The position numbers and the translations under genes are program-made. A model generated the notes under the pieces. That model was not told where the DNA came from, did not search any database, and was given only the letters and a program-made list of their open reading frames with translations. A stretch of DNA of 64,000 nucleotides from Arthrobacter sulfonylureivorans (lineage in GTDB: Bacteria; Actinomycetota; Actinomycetes; Actinomycetales; Micrococcaceae). Positions 34,348 to 42,947 of the stretch are shown piece by piece. Within the stretch, counting starts at the first letter, position 1; each line of letters begins with the position of its first letter. The DNA is taken from assembly GCA_004000035.1 (NCBI GenBank), contig RJAE01000003.1, positions 248,001 through 312,000 of the forward strand, given 5' to 3'.

Positions 34348-35754
34348 TTAGTCGCCGATGTAGAAGAGGCGCTTGTTGACGAATTCGTCCATGCCCAGCG
34401 GGCCGAGTTCGCGGCCGAAGCCGGAGCGCTTTACCCCGCCGAAGGGCAGGTCCGCGGCCTCGCCCACGCCGTTGACGTTGGCCATGCCGACCTCCAGACG
34501 CTGGGCGATCTTGCGAGCGCGTTCCTCGTCGGTGGAGAACACCGCGCCGCCGAGGCCATAGTCGGTATCGTTGGCCAGCTTCAGGGCTTCTTCGTCGCTG
34601 GAGACCTTGTAGACCACGGCCACCGGGCCGAAGAGCTCTTCGCGGTAGGCGCGCATCTCCGGGGTGACGCCGGTGAGTACGGCCGGGGCCAGGTAGGCCG
34701 CGGGCCCGTCGTGCAGGGTGCCGCCGGCGTGCAGGGTGGCGCCCTTGTTGACCGCATCCTTGAGCTGTTCGTGCAGTCCTTCGGCGGCGGCCCGGGAAGA
34801 CAGCGGGGCGTAGGTGCCCTCGAGTTCCTCGGCCGGGTTTCCTGGCTTCAGGTCCTTGGCCAGATTGGTCAGCTCGGCCACGAAATCGTCGTAGATGTCC
34901 TCCATGACGATCATGCGCTTGTTGGAGTTGCAGGCCTGGCCGGTGTTCTCGATGCGGGTGGCCCAGGCCGCGGCGGCCGTGGCCTTCACGTCGTCGGTGT
35001 CCAGCACCACGTAGGGATCGGAGCCGCCCAGTTCAAGCACGGCCTTCTTCAGGTTCTTGCCGGCCAGCTCCCCGATGATCGCGCCGGCCCGTTCGGAGCC
35101 GGTCAGCGAGACGCCCTGGATACGCGGATCCGCGATGATGTCGGCAATCTGTTCGTGGCTGGCGAAGACGGTGATGTACACGCCCTCGGGGACGCCGGCG
35201 TCGTCCATGATCTGCTGGATGGCCAGCGCCGAGCGGGGGCAGGTTTCCGCGTGCTTCAGGACGATGGTGTTACCCAGCACCAGGTTCGGCGCGGCGAAGC
35301 GGGCCACCTGGTAGTAGGGATAGTTCCACGGCATGATGCCCAGCAGCGGACCGACCGGCAGCCGCTGGATCATGGCGCGGCCGCCGCCAATGGCCTTGAT
35401 CTCCTGCTCCGCGGCCAGCGCGGGCCCCTCGGTGGCGAAGTAGTCGAAGATATCCGTGCAGAACTCGGCCTCGCCCTTGGATTCGGAGAGCGGCTTGCCC
35501 ATCTCCTCGGTGATGATCGCAGCGAGCTCGTCGGCGCGTTCGGTGAAAAGCTCAGCCAGGCGGGCCACCACCTTGGCGCGGTCCGCGATCGGCACCTCGC
35601 GCCAGGAAGTGTAGGCCGCCTGGGACTTGGCGATGGCGTCTTGGATCTCGGCATCCGTGGCGGTGGGGAACTCCGCTACCACCTCACCGGTAGACGGGTT
35701 TTGGACCCGGTAGCCCGGCTGAGTGGACGAAGCGGCGGGGGAAGTGGTGGTCAC
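34348..35754 (-). CDS. NAD(P)-dependent aldehyde dehydrogenase (succinate-semialdehyde dehydrogenase type)
   Basis: A 468-residue aldehyde dehydrogenase. The catalytic Cys lies in GQACNSNKR (about residue 275) and the general base Glu in VLELGGSDPYVVLD. The nucleotide loop is LGIMPWNYPYYQVARFAAP, and the ending FGGVKRSGFGRELG is typical of the GabD/YneI group. GTG at 35752-35754 is chosen because AAGGAGACC lies ideally upstream; an open frame runs 36 codons further. It appears monocistronic with its own terminator. Confidence 0.9.
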   Translation of the reverse strand: MTTTSPAASSTQPGYRVQNPSTGEVVAEFPTATDAEIQDAIAKSQAAYTSWREVPIADRAKVVARLAELFTERADELAAIITEEMGKPLSESKGEAEFCTDIFDYFATEGPALAAEQEIKAIGGGRAMIQRLPVGPLLGIMPWNYPYYQVARFAAPNLVLGNTIVLKHAETCPRSALAIQQIMDDAGVPEGVYITVFASHEQIADIIADPRIQGVSLTGSERAGAIIGELAGKNLKKAVLELGGSDPYVVLDTDDVKATAAAAWATRIENTGQACNSNKRMIVMEDIYDDFVAELTNLAKDLKPGNPAEELEGTYAPLSSRAAAEGLHEQLKDAVNKGATLHAGGTLHDGPAAYLAPAVLTGVTPEMRAYREELFGPVAVVYKVSSDEEALKLANDTDYGLGGAVFSTDEERARKIAQRLEVGMANVNGVGEAADLPFGGVKRSGFGRELGPLGMDEFVNKRLFYIGD

Positions 35755-35927
35755 AGCCCTGGTCTCCTTCAGATAATGACGAATCAGAGGGACGGCTGCG
35801 TGGCCGTCTCCGACTTCCATCTTGTACCGTCCGGCCGGTTCTGTGAAGTGGGTTACGCTCACGGCATGAGAGGAAAAATGACCGCGCTGGCGGTGCGTCG
35901 GGAGGCAACAAGAACTAGGGGTGCGGA

Positions 35928-36365
35928 ATGAAGCGATCCGGCTCCATCGTTATCCACCGGCCCGCGGATGAAGTGTTCGCTTTCCTTGCCGAAGTGCACA
36001 ACGAAACCAGCTGGCGTGACTCGGTTACCGGCTCCGGGTACATCGGTGAAGGATCAGCTGGGGTGGGGGCCGACGGCTATACCGAAGTCTCGATGGGCGG
36101 CAAGCAGGTCCGGATGGATTGGCGAATCAGTTCCTTCGATCCCGGCCGGCACGTGGCATGGCAGTTGACCGGCGGGCCGTGGCAGGGCGGCGGTGCCTAC
36201 ACCGTTCGGCCGCTGAGCGACCGCACCGAGGTGACGGCGGACCTCGAAGTCAGGCTGGCCGGTGCCCTGCGGATGCTTGAGCCGGTCTTGGGTTTCCAGC
36301 TGGGCCGCGGATTGAGATCAGACCTCGTGCGACTGCGGCAGCTATTGGTTGTTCCAGCGAACTGA
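35928..36365 (+). CDS. SRPBCC family protein
   Basis: A 145-residue START-like protein (IVIHRPADEVFAFLAEVHNETSWRDSV, then VRPLSDRTEVTADLEVRL). It belongs to the Polyketide_cyc2-like single-domain group of unknown ligand. ATG at 35928 is weakly preceded by GGTGCGGA. It is divergent from the aldehyde dehydrogenase and ends near a hairpin shared with the convergent S4 gene. Confidence 0.83.
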   Translation: MKRSGSIVIHRPADEVFAFLAEVHNETSWRDSVTGSGYIGEGSAGVGADGYTEVSMGGKQVRMDWRISSFDPGRHVAWQLTGGPWQGGGAYTVRPLSDRTEVTADLEVRLAGALRMLEPVLGFQLGRGLRSDLVRLRQLLVVPAN

Positions 36366-36375
36366 GGCACTCCCG

Positions 36376-36405
36376 GCGCCAGGGCACGCATTCGGTGCCT
36401 GGCGC
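36376..36405. terminator. Hairpin between convergent SRPBCC and S4 genes
   Basis: GCGCCAGGGCAC pairs with GTGCCTGGCGC, an 11-bp stem with a one-base bulge and a 7-base loop, just after the SRPBCC stop. Its position between two convergent genes supports a terminator role. Confidence 0.5.
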
Positions 36406-36458
36406 GGCTGCCCCACAGTCACCCGGACCGATCCACTTCTAGCGGGGCAGCTTTGCTC

Positions 36459-36842
36459 CTAGCGTTCGCCGAGCAGCTTCTCCATGTCCCGCCGGTCCTT
36501 CTTGGTGGGCCGGCCGGTGCCGCGGTCGCGTTGTGGGATGCCCAGGGCCGGAGCCACCGGACGCGGCGGTGTGTGGTCGGTGAAGCAATGCGAGGCTGCC
36601 TCGGCGCTCACGCGCTTGGCGATGAGCCGGCGCACCTCCAGGATCCGCTCGTAACCGGGCTGCCGCACCCGCAAGGTATCGCCTGGCACCACCGACTGGG
36701 AGGCCTTGACCGGATTGCCGTTCAAGCGCACGTGTCCGGCGCGGCAGGCTGCGGTGGCCGCGGAGCGGGTCTTGTAGGCGCGGATGGCCCACAGCCACGC
36801 GTCAACGCGCACCGAACTTGGGGTTGTGGCTGAAGTGTTCAT
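36459..36842 (-). CDS. RNA-binding S4 domain protein (HslR-like)
   Basis: A 127-residue protein with an S4 RNA-binding domain at residues about 12-75 (VRVDAWLWAIRAYKTRSAATAAC, then GHVRLNGNPVKASQSVVPGD). The C-terminal tail ends in GTGRPTKKDRRDMEKLL, typical of the Hsp15/HslR family, which in E. coli rescues stalled 50S subunits. ATG at 36840-36842. It is divergent from the glycerophosphodiesterase gene. Confidence 0.9.
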   Translation of the reverse strand: MNTSATTPSSVRVDAWLWAIRAYKTRSAATAACRAGHVRLNGNPVKASQSVVPGDTLRVRQPGYERILEVRRLIAKRVSAEAASHCFTDHTPPRPVAPALGIPQRDRGTGRPTKKDRRDMEKLLGER

Positions 36843-37030
36843 GCCCTTCCGAGTCTAGCGCCGACACGATGCGAGCCCCTGGACAGAAGGCGTCCGTCCT
36901 ACCGCCTACGGAAGTGATTTTTCCTTTCACCGGCTGTTCACAACCAGTTGGCCAGCAGGTTCGCAACCGCTGTGAAGCTCGATCGAAGGGGGGAACCGCA
37001 CGAACACCACCTACGAAGGGCGTCATTCCC

Positions 37031-38263
37031 ATGGCATCTCGCTTGATCAGAACGTTGACTTGCTCCGTCGCGGCCGTTGCCGTCGGCGCCACCCTCACCG
37101 CCATTCCGGCCAGCGCGCAGAACAGCGCACAGAACAACCAAGCCGGGCAGGAAGAAGCTCCGCTGCTGATCGGCCACCGCGGTGCCGCCGGCACGGCGCC
37201 GGAGAACACGGTGGCCGCGTTTAAGGACGGCCGCGCCTCCGGTGCCGACTTCTTCGAAATCGACGTCCAGCTCAGCGCCGATGGCGTGCCGTTCCTGTTC
37301 CACGACGACACTCCCGCCCGGACCACCAACGTGGAAGAGGTCTTCCCGGACCGCGCCGGCGACCCGGTCACGTCCTTCACCTGGGATGAACTGCAGCAGC
37401 TCGACGCCGGATCCTACTTCGGTGCCGAGTTTGCCGGCGAACGCATCCCGCATCTGGACGACGCCGCGAAGGTCGCCACGGTGAAGACCGGGGTGTACAT
37501 CGAGATCAAGTCGCCGAAGAACTCCCCGGGTATCGAGCAGCTCGTCGCCGATGAGCTGCGGACCGACGCCAAGTGGAAGAAGCTCGTCGCAGCGGACAAG
37601 ATCCAGGTCCTCAGCTTCGATGAGGCCTCCAACCGGACCTTCGCTCGGATCGCTCCGGAGATTGTGCTGCAGCAGCTCTCCAGCACTGTGCCGGGTCCGG
37701 CCGTCCTGGAATCCTGGGCCGGCTTCGCCGATTCTGTCGGTACCAACTACCGCACCCTGACGGCGCAGAACGTGGCCGACACCAAGGCCGCTGGCCTGGT
37801 CATCGGCGTGTACACCGCCAACTCGCCCGAGGCCGTCCAGCATTCCATCGATCTGGGTGTCGACGCCGTCACCGGGGACTTCCCGATCCAGACCGCCCGC
37901 TACCTGGACGGGCGGAAGCCCTTCCCGGCCGGCGCCGGCGTGGAGATCGCCGGTGCCGTGAACGATCCGGCCGGCAATGACGTGCAGCCGGAGACCGGTG
38001 AGCACGTGGTGCTGCGCAACGCCACCGGGCACAACCTGGACGTCAGCGGCTACATCATCCGCGACGCGGCCAACAACGTGCTGGAAATCGGCGACGGCTG
38101 CGTCCTTGCCCCGGGCGCCGAACTGCGTGTCTACACCGGTCCCGGCACCAACAGCGCGGACGCCTACTACAACGGCGGCACCGCGTCCGTGCTGAACAAC
38201 GGCGGCGACTCGGTGGCCCTGTGGAGCCCGCAGGGGCAGCTGCAGGACGTCTTCGCCAACTGA
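37031..38263 (+). CDS. Secreted glycerophosphodiester phosphodiesterase with C-terminal lamin-tail domain
   Basis: A 410-residue exported enzyme: signal peptide (residues 1-30, ending AIPASAQ), then a GDPD domain at about 40-300 with the HRGA motif, ENT and FEIDVQLSADG metal ligands and FHDDT. It cleaves glycerophosphodiesters to glycerol-3-phosphate plus alcohol. Residues about 305-410 form a lamin-tail-like beta domain (VVLRNATGHNLDVSGYIIRD, then GDSVALWSPQGQLQDVF), seen on many actinobacterial secreted hydrolases. ATG at 37031 follows GAAGGGCG. A hairpin terminator follows closely. The last 43 codons are duplicated, in decayed form, 1 kb downstream. Confidence 0.9.
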   Translation: MASRLIRTLTCSVAAVAVGATLTAIPASAQNSAQNNQAGQEEAPLLIGHRGAAGTAPENTVAAFKDGRASGADFFEIDVQLSADGVPFLFHDDTPARTTNVEEVFPDRAGDPVTSFTWDELQQLDAGSYFGAEFAGERIPHLDDAAKVATVKTGVYIEIKSPKNSPGIEQLVADELRTDAKWKKLVAADKIQVLSFDEASNRTFARIAPEIVLQQLSSTVPGPAVLESWAGFADSVGTNYRTLTAQNVADTKAAGLVIGVYTANSPEAVQHSIDLGVDAVTGDFPIQTARYLDGRKPFPAGAGVEIAGAVNDPAGNDVQPETGEHVVLRNATGHNLDVSGYIIRDAANNVLEIGDGCVLAPGAELRVYTGPGTNSADAYYNGGTASVLNNGGDSVALWSPQGQLQDVFAN

Positions 38264-38288
38264 TCGGGGCCGCTAGGCTTCCTTGTGC

Positions 38289-38341
38289 ACGACGCCGGCA
38301 TCTCAGCGGGGCTTCAACCTCGTCTGCGATGCCGGCGTCGT
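38289..38341 (+). terminator. Terminator of the glycerophosphodiesterase gene
   Basis: A 14-bp stem (ACGACGCCGGCATC and its complement) encloses a 25-base loop that contains TTCAACCTCG; TTTCG follows the stem. The loop core recurs in the second hairpin at 39346-39389, showing common descent. Confidence 0.65.
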
Positions 38342-38369
38342 TTCGCATATCGGGCGGTACTAGCGCCCG

Positions 38370-38984
38370 GAGGGAGCCTTCCGGCGCTTAAGCGTGGCCA
38401 TGGACATGTCCAGCGAGTTTCGCCGGGCGGTGCGGAGCGCGCTGCCGAAAGCGCTGATCACCGTCGATCATTGGCACGTGGTGGCGCGGGCGAACCAGAT
38501 GATCACCGACATACGTCGGCGCCGCTCGCACGACCTGCACGGACGTCGGGGCACGGCCAGCGACCCGGCCTGGAAATACCGGAAGCTGCTCACCTGCAAT
38601 CAGGAAAGGATGTCCCTGGCCCAGCGGGGGCGGCTGAAGGAAATCATCGCCTCCGACATCGAACTAGGAATCGTCTGGGGCATCAAGGAACACGTCCGCC
38701 AATTGCTGCGGACCCGCAACACCAATGACTTCCAGCGGGCCTGGGCAGCGCTGGAGCACGCGGTGAAAGCCACGAAAATGCGCGAGGCAGCATCACTGTT
38801 CGCTACCTTGAAAATGTGGCGCCGCGAATTGCTGACCTTCTGCCGCAGCCGCGTGACGAACGCCCGCAGCGAGGCAGCCAATCTGACCGCCAAGAACCTC
38901 AAACGCATCGGCCGGGGATACAGAAACCATGGCCAATATCGGCTCCGGTTGCCGTTATACACGGCAGCCAAACAAGCATGCTGA
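38370..38984 (+). pseudogene. ISL3-family transposase, 5'-truncated remnant
   Basis: The frame encodes the C-terminal half of an ISL3 (DDE) transposase: VAMDMSSEFRRAVRSALPKA, then VDHWHVVARANQMITDIRRR, and NARSEAANLTAKNLKRIGRGY, which holds the conserved Glu near the end. The N-terminal zinc-finger/HTH region and first Asp are missing; the frame is entered in mid-protein just after the preceding terminator. No terminal inverted repeats are recognisable. It is non-functional. Confidence 0.75.
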
Positions 38985-39009
38985 ACACCTGCAACCACGC
39001 TAAAAGTGG

Positions 39010-39166
39010 AAGAGCCGCCAAGGGCCGGCTGCGACGCGGCATGCTGGCTGACTTTGCGGTGCTTTCCGATGATTTGTTGAGCGTGGATCCGAACCGGATT
39101 AAGGAAATGTCAGTGGGAGCAACCATCATTGGCGGCAGCGTCGCCTACAACGACGGCGCGCTGTAG
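39010..39166 (+). pseudogene. Amidohydrolase C-terminal fragment
   Basis: About 50 codons ending in TAG read GRAAKGRLRRGMLADFAVLSDD, then LLSVDPNRIKEMSVGATIIGG. This resembles the C-terminal end of amidohydrolase_3/YtcJ-type enzymes (G.LADFAVL...D...I..I.V..T.V.G). The rest of the enzyme, about 500 residues, is missing. It abuts the transposase remnant on one side and the lamin-tail remnant on the other. Confidence 0.6.
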
Positions 39167-39169
39167 GCC

Positions 39170-39320
39170 CTTCGCACCTGGAGCATCCACCGGTCCAGGC
39201 ATCAACGGTGCGGACGCCTACTACAACGCTGGCACCGCGTCCGTGCTGCACGACGGCGGGGACTCGGTGGCTCTGTGGAGTCCGATGGGGCAGTTGCAGG
39301 ACGTTTTCACTAACTCATCG
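39170..39320 (+). pseudogene. Decayed duplicate of the lamin-tail 3' end
   Basis: The frame APGASTGPGINGADAYYNAG, then TASVLHDGGDSVALWSPMGQ, parallels residues about 360-410 of the phosphodiesterase. Four codons are missing relative to it (APGAELRVYTGPG has become APGASTGPG) and the stop TGA has become TCA. Homology continues through the 3' flank into the second terminator hairpin. It is a remnant of a tandem paralogue. Confidence 0.72.
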
Positions 39321-39345
39321 GAGCCGTCAGGCTCCTTCACGCACG

Positions 39346-39389
39346 ACGCCGGCTCCTCGGCGAGTTCAACCTCGCCGAGGAGCCGGCGT
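39346..39389 (+). terminator. Second lamin-tail terminator
   Basis: A perfect 17-bp stem (CGCCGGCTCCTCGGCGA and complement) with an 8-base loop GTTCAACC, followed by TTGCG. It corresponds to the hairpin at 38289-38341 with compensating changes in the stem. Confidence 0.65.
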
Positions 39390-39712
39390 TGCGCGGTTCG
39401 GGAGCCAAAACTGGCGACGTCGGAAAGCGACGATCCGGAGTCGAGTGCTGCTTTGCTTTTTGTAGCTGGTGCCTGAGGGCTCCCCAAGGACAGGAAAGAC
39501 ACACCCGGCGTGAAAGCTCCCAAATTGTCATCTGATCGGTCATCCGTTTCATCGGGTGCAACAGTTTTCATTTCAAGAACACTCTTGGTGAGTCTTGAGA
39601 TGAGGCGGGCGCCGGCATCTGGTTTCTCTCCAGAGTGATGAGCTTCGCACCCCTGAATCACGGTCATCACGCAGCTCCGTGTGGGGCTAAGAGGAACGAC
39701 TGCATCAATAAA
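39390..39712. other. Non-coding stretch of about 320 bases
   Basis: I see no convincing gene here. A minus-strand frame covers it but has no domain, and it runs through the decayed lamin-tail sequence. It separates the pseudogene cluster from the tct operon terminator, and base composition falls from GC-rich to the lower-GC style of the following island. Confidence 0.4.
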
Positions 39713-39761
39713 GGCGTTAGGGTCATAATAGATGGAGATCACCCATTACGACCCTAACGCC
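39713..39761 (-). terminator. Terminator of the tctBAC operon
   Basis: GGCGTTAGGGTCATAAT pairs with ATTACGACCCTAACGCC (17-bp arms, one mismatch, 15-base loop), 7 bases beyond the tctC stop. On the minus strand the stem runs directly into TTTATTG. It is a strong Rho-independent terminator. Confidence 0.8.
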
Positions 39762-39767
39762 CTGCCA

Positions 39768-40766
39768 TTAGTCGACCGCTATGCCGAGTTTAGTAATAAG
39801 GGATCCGAAGAGTTTTTCCTGTTCACCGATGAATGTCTGGAATTCGACATTTTCCCTGTAAACGACTGTGGACCCCGTAGTCTCAGCGAATTCTTTGTAC
39901 TTGGCCGTCTCGAGTGCTTCCTTAGTCGCAGCGTCGAGCCTCTCGATAACGGCTTCAGATGTGCCGGCGGGAACAACAATTCCACGCCATCCGCCGCTGG
40001 CCCAATCGATGCCCTCCTCCTTGAGTGTTGGAACTTCGGGGCGGAGGGGATCTCTGTCCTCTGCGAAGACAGCGAGAGCTCTCACATCCCCGGATTCAAG
40101 GAGCGCACGGGCCTCCGGCAGGGAAGTGAAGGCCAGATCCAGCCCACCTGCGAGCACCTCCTGCAAAGTTGGCGCTGCTCCGTCAGTCGCCACCCATTTA
40201 ATGGCCGTTTCAGGAAGGCCGACAGTGTCCAGCATCCCGGCCCGTCCCAGGTCACCGAGATTCCCGCGCGCGCCGCCGGAGGCCGTGAACGCTCCGGGTT
40301 TCGATCGGACGTCTTCAATCAAGTCGTTGACGTTTTCCCAAGGTGCATCGGCCGCGACGACGATCGCAGTTGGATAAGCATTCACCTGGGCGACGCCAAC
40401 TATCTGATCAGGAGTAGTGGTCATCTGACCGAGGTGCGCCAGAGTTGTAATTTCTCCTGTCGCGAGGCCGATCGTGTATCCATCCGCCTTGCCGTTCGCC
40501 ATGGCGCTGAAGCCGATAGCTCCGCCGCCGCCCTCACGCACCTCGATGTTGACCGGAACACCGAGAGATTCCTCCATCTCAACCGCGAGTGCACGCGCGA
40601 TAGCATCGGTGCCACCCCCAGCGGAGAAAGGCTGAATAAGAGTGATCGGTCGGTTTGGGTAGTCCGGCTCTGTCGAATCGCCTGAGGACGGTGTCGCGCA
40701 AGCCGCCATGGAGAGGAGGACGGAGCCAGTAACTGCGGCTACTGCCAGTCGTGGGATCTTAATCAT
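39768..40766 (-). CDS. tctC: Tripartite tricarboxylate transporter substrate-binding protein, TctC type
   Basis: A 332-residue extracytoplasmic lipoprotein: signal peptide and lipobox LSMAAC at about residues 18-23, then the family pattern YPNRPITLIQPFSAGGGTDAIAR, GGGGAIGFSAMANGKADGYTIGL and GGWRGIVVPAGTS. These proteins bind carboxylates (citrate, aromatic acids, sulfolactate and others). It is the last gene of tctB-tctA-tctC, 69 bases after tctA, and ends at a strong terminator. Confidence 0.9.
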   Translation of the reverse strand: MIKIPRLAVAAVTGSVLLSMAACATPSSGDSTEPDYPNRPITLIQPFSAGGGTDAIARALAVEMEESLGVPVNIEVREGGGGAIGFSAMANGKADGYTIGLATGEITTLAHLGQMTTTPDQIVGVAQVNAYPTAIVVAADAPWENVNDLIEDVRSKPGAFTASGGARGNLGDLGRAGMLDTVGLPETAIKWVATDGAAPTLQEVLAGGLDLAFTSLPEARALLESGDVRALAVFAEDRDPLRPEVPTLKEEGIDWASGGWRGIVVPAGTSEAVIERLDAATKEALETAKYKEFAETTGSTVVYRENVEFQTFIGEQEKLFGSLITKLGIAVD

Positions 40767-40835
40767 TTGATTTCCTTTCGGTGATGGATGCAGTAAAAAG
40801 TAGTTTTGTGAGGCGGCTATGGTGAATGACGCTTT

Positions 40836-42368
40836 TTAAACTGTGACATTTTGGGCATGTTTTTTATGAACCGGGCTGATCCTGCTCTTTATCCAGCCAT
40901 AAAGGTGGGGGCCCACTGCAATGGCAATCAACATCACAATCAGCAAGACGGATACAGGGCGGGTGACAAATGGCAGTAAAGATTCAGATTTCTGCAACGA
41001 AGCCATAAAGTTGCGTTCAATGATTGGTCCGAGAACCAACCCCAGTACCAGCGGAGCCATTGGGTATCCGGATCGTTGCATAGCCAATCCGATCGCTCCC
41101 GCTATGATCATCACGCCGATGTCAAAAGTGTCATTGTTGCTTGCGTAGGCGCCAATCAGGCAAAATGCGACAATTATGGCCATCATTGCGGCTCTCGGGA
41201 TAGACAACACTTTCGAGAATGCTTTAATCGCGAGCACGCCGCAGAACAGCATGAGGATATTAGCGATCAGGACAACCCAGTAGATGCCGGCCACGAGATC
41301 TCCCTGGGTGTGGAAGAGTTGCGGGCCCGGCAAAAGACCTTGTGTAATAAGGACCCCGAGGAGAATGGCCGTGATGGAATCACCCGGAATCCCGAGCACC
41401 ATCGCAGGAACGAGCGTCGTGCCGAGCGAACTATTGTTCGACGCACTCGCCGACGTATATGGCCGCAGATCGATCTTTTCAAGTTCAAGGTCAGGGCGCT
41501 TAGAACGTTGGATTCCCGCTTTGCCAGTGCCGTAGGCTACCCAAGCCGCGACGTCAGATCCCGCACCCGGGAGCGCGCCTATTCCAACTCCGATTACGGA
41601 TCCTTTTAATAGCTCTCCGCGCATCTTTAAGGACAGGCTCCAACCTCGTCGAAGAATGCCCTTGGTGCTGACGGGAATGGGAGATTGAGCGATTTTCCGT
41701 AGCCGTGCTTGGTTCAGGACCTCAGCGAGTCCAAAGACGCCAACCATGACGACGATGAAGTTCAGTCCTGAAAGCAAAGAATCAGCGCCGAAAGTAAATC
41801 GGGGATAACCGGAGACAATGTCCAGGCCGATTGTGGAAAGCCCCACTCCAAGGAGCAACGAGATGCCGCCCTTAATCTGGTTTCCACGGGTGATAAACAC
41901 GCTGGCGGATACACCGAGAACCGCGATCCAGAAGTACTCATACGTGGTGAAATTGCGCGCCAACCCCGCCAGAGCCGGGGCCATGATCATGAGCGCAAGG
42001 ACACCGATTACGCCGCCAATCGCAGAAGACACGAGGCCTAGGCCAAGGATGCCAGTCGCGTGGCCTTTTTTGGCGAGGAAGTAGGTGTCGTCGACATAGG
42101 CCGCGCTCGCGGGGGTTCCAGGAATCTTCAAAAGCGCGCCGGGAAGATCTCCCGAATAGATGGCCAGTGCCGAAAGCGTAATGATCATCGCGATCGCCTG
42201 CATCGGCTCCAGAAACATAGTAAATGGAATCAGCAATACCGTCGCCATGGTGGCCGTGAGCCCGGGTACCGCACCCATGAAGAGCCCGTAGAACGCAGCC
42301 ACCAAAATGAGGAGCAGTGTGAACGGATCCATGATGAGCTCAAGGCCAGCCCAAAGGTGGTCAAGCAT
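40836..42368 (-). CDS. tctA: Tripartite tricarboxylate transporter large membrane subunit, TctA type
   Basis: A 510-residue membrane protein with about 11 to 12 helices. Family motifs include GAVPGLTATMATVLLIPFT, IPGTPASAAYVDDTY, GIGALPGAGSDVAAWVAYG and LVPAMVLGIPGDSITAILLG. The segment before the last motif (YTSASASNNSSLGTT) departs from the usual E-x-x-NNA-x-x-GG pattern, which could reflect altered substrate or ion binding. ATG at 42366-42368 follows GAGGAGAGAACT, 12 bases after tctB. Confidence 0.92.
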   Translation of the reverse strand: MLDHLWAGLELIMDPFTLLLILVAAFYGLFMGAVPGLTATMATVLLIPFTMFLEPMQAIAMIITLSALAIYSGDLPGALLKIPGTPASAAYVDDTYFLAKKGHATGILGLGLVSSAIGGVIGVLALMIMAPALAGLARNFTTYEYFWIAVLGVSASVFITRGNQIKGGISLLLGVGLSTIGLDIVSGYPRFTFGADSLLSGLNFIVVMVGVFGLAEVLNQARLRKIAQSPIPVSTKGILRRGWSLSLKMRGELLKGSVIGVGIGALPGAGSDVAAWVAYGTGKAGIQRSKRPDLELEKIDLRPYTSASASNNSSLGTTLVPAMVLGIPGDSITAILLGVLITQGLLPGPQLFHTQGDLVAGIYWVVLIANILMLFCGVLAIKAFSKVLSIPRAAMMAIIVAFCLIGAYASNNDTFDIGVMIIAGAIGLAMQRSGYPMAPLVLGLVLGPIIERNFMASLQKSESLLPFVTRPVSVLLIVMLIAIAVGPHLYGWIKSRISPVHKKHAQNVTV

Positions 42369-42380
42369 AGTTCTCTCCTC

Positions 42381-42947
42381 TCAGAACCCGAAAATTCCGG
42401 TCGGTAGTGGGACACGAAGGAGCATCCCGAAAACCAAATAAATGAAGACACATACTCCGATAGTGGTAGGGACTAAGACCGGCCACTTGCCGTGCATTAC
42501 TTTGCCGACCCAGAGCATCGCAACCCCGATTGCGACGATGAGTCCGAGAACGGGTATGAGCGCGGCGGCTGCGAGCACCCCAGCCAAGAGAAGGGCAGTG
42601 GCAAAATGTTGCTTTAGCTGAACGCTGGAGTGATTGTCGACTCGTCGCACTCTGATCAGACTGCGGACCAGAAGGACCAGTCCTAGCAATCCGAGCCCCA
42701 CACCGACGAGCGATGGGAATAAGGCTGGGGAAAGCGCGGGTGAGGAGGGCGGTGGAGCAGGGAAGGCCCTGGTGAGGATGAATAGCCCGGCACCTCCAGC
42801 GATCCACAGCAACGACCAGAAGAGATCAAGCCCGGGCGGTTGATTCCCCGGAGGCGTGTCCTCCCCTGAAGTCACTTGACTGATGGGTTCGTTCGGTGGG
42901 GCTCCATGAACGGGGCCCGGAGGCGGCGAATTCGGAAGTGTTTCCAT
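42381..42947 (-). CDS. tctB: Tripartite tricarboxylate transporter small membrane subunit, TctB type
   Basis: A 188-residue membrane protein with four predicted helices (around 42-60, 75-98, 117-145 and 155-175) after a 38-residue Pro-rich cytoplasmic tail. The length and position next to TctA fit TctB. ATG at 42945-42947 follows AGGAGATCACCCC, so this is the first gene of the operon. Its promoter should lie in the 630-base region upstream, which contains the palindrome at 43211. Confidence 0.85.
   Translation of the reverse strand: METLPNSPPPGPVHGAPPNEPISQVTSGEDTPPGNQPPGLDLFWSLLWIAGGAGLFILTRAFPAPPPSSPALSPALFPSLVGVGLGLLGLVLLVRSLIRVRRVDNHSSVQLKQHFATALLLAGVLAAAALIPVLGLIVAIGVAMLWVGKVMHGKWPVLVPTTIGVCVFIYLVFGMLLRVPLPTGIFGF

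Noticed and set aside
39221-39742. A 173-codon minus-strand frame near the tct terminator
   Set aside because: It runs antisense through the decayed lamin-tail copy and starts inside the terminator palindrome; no domain is visible.
39732-40685. A plus-strand frame opening with a sequence similar to the start of the minus-strand 173-codon frame
   Set aside because: The similarity arises only because both starts lie in the two arms of the terminator palindrome; the frame is antisense to tctC.
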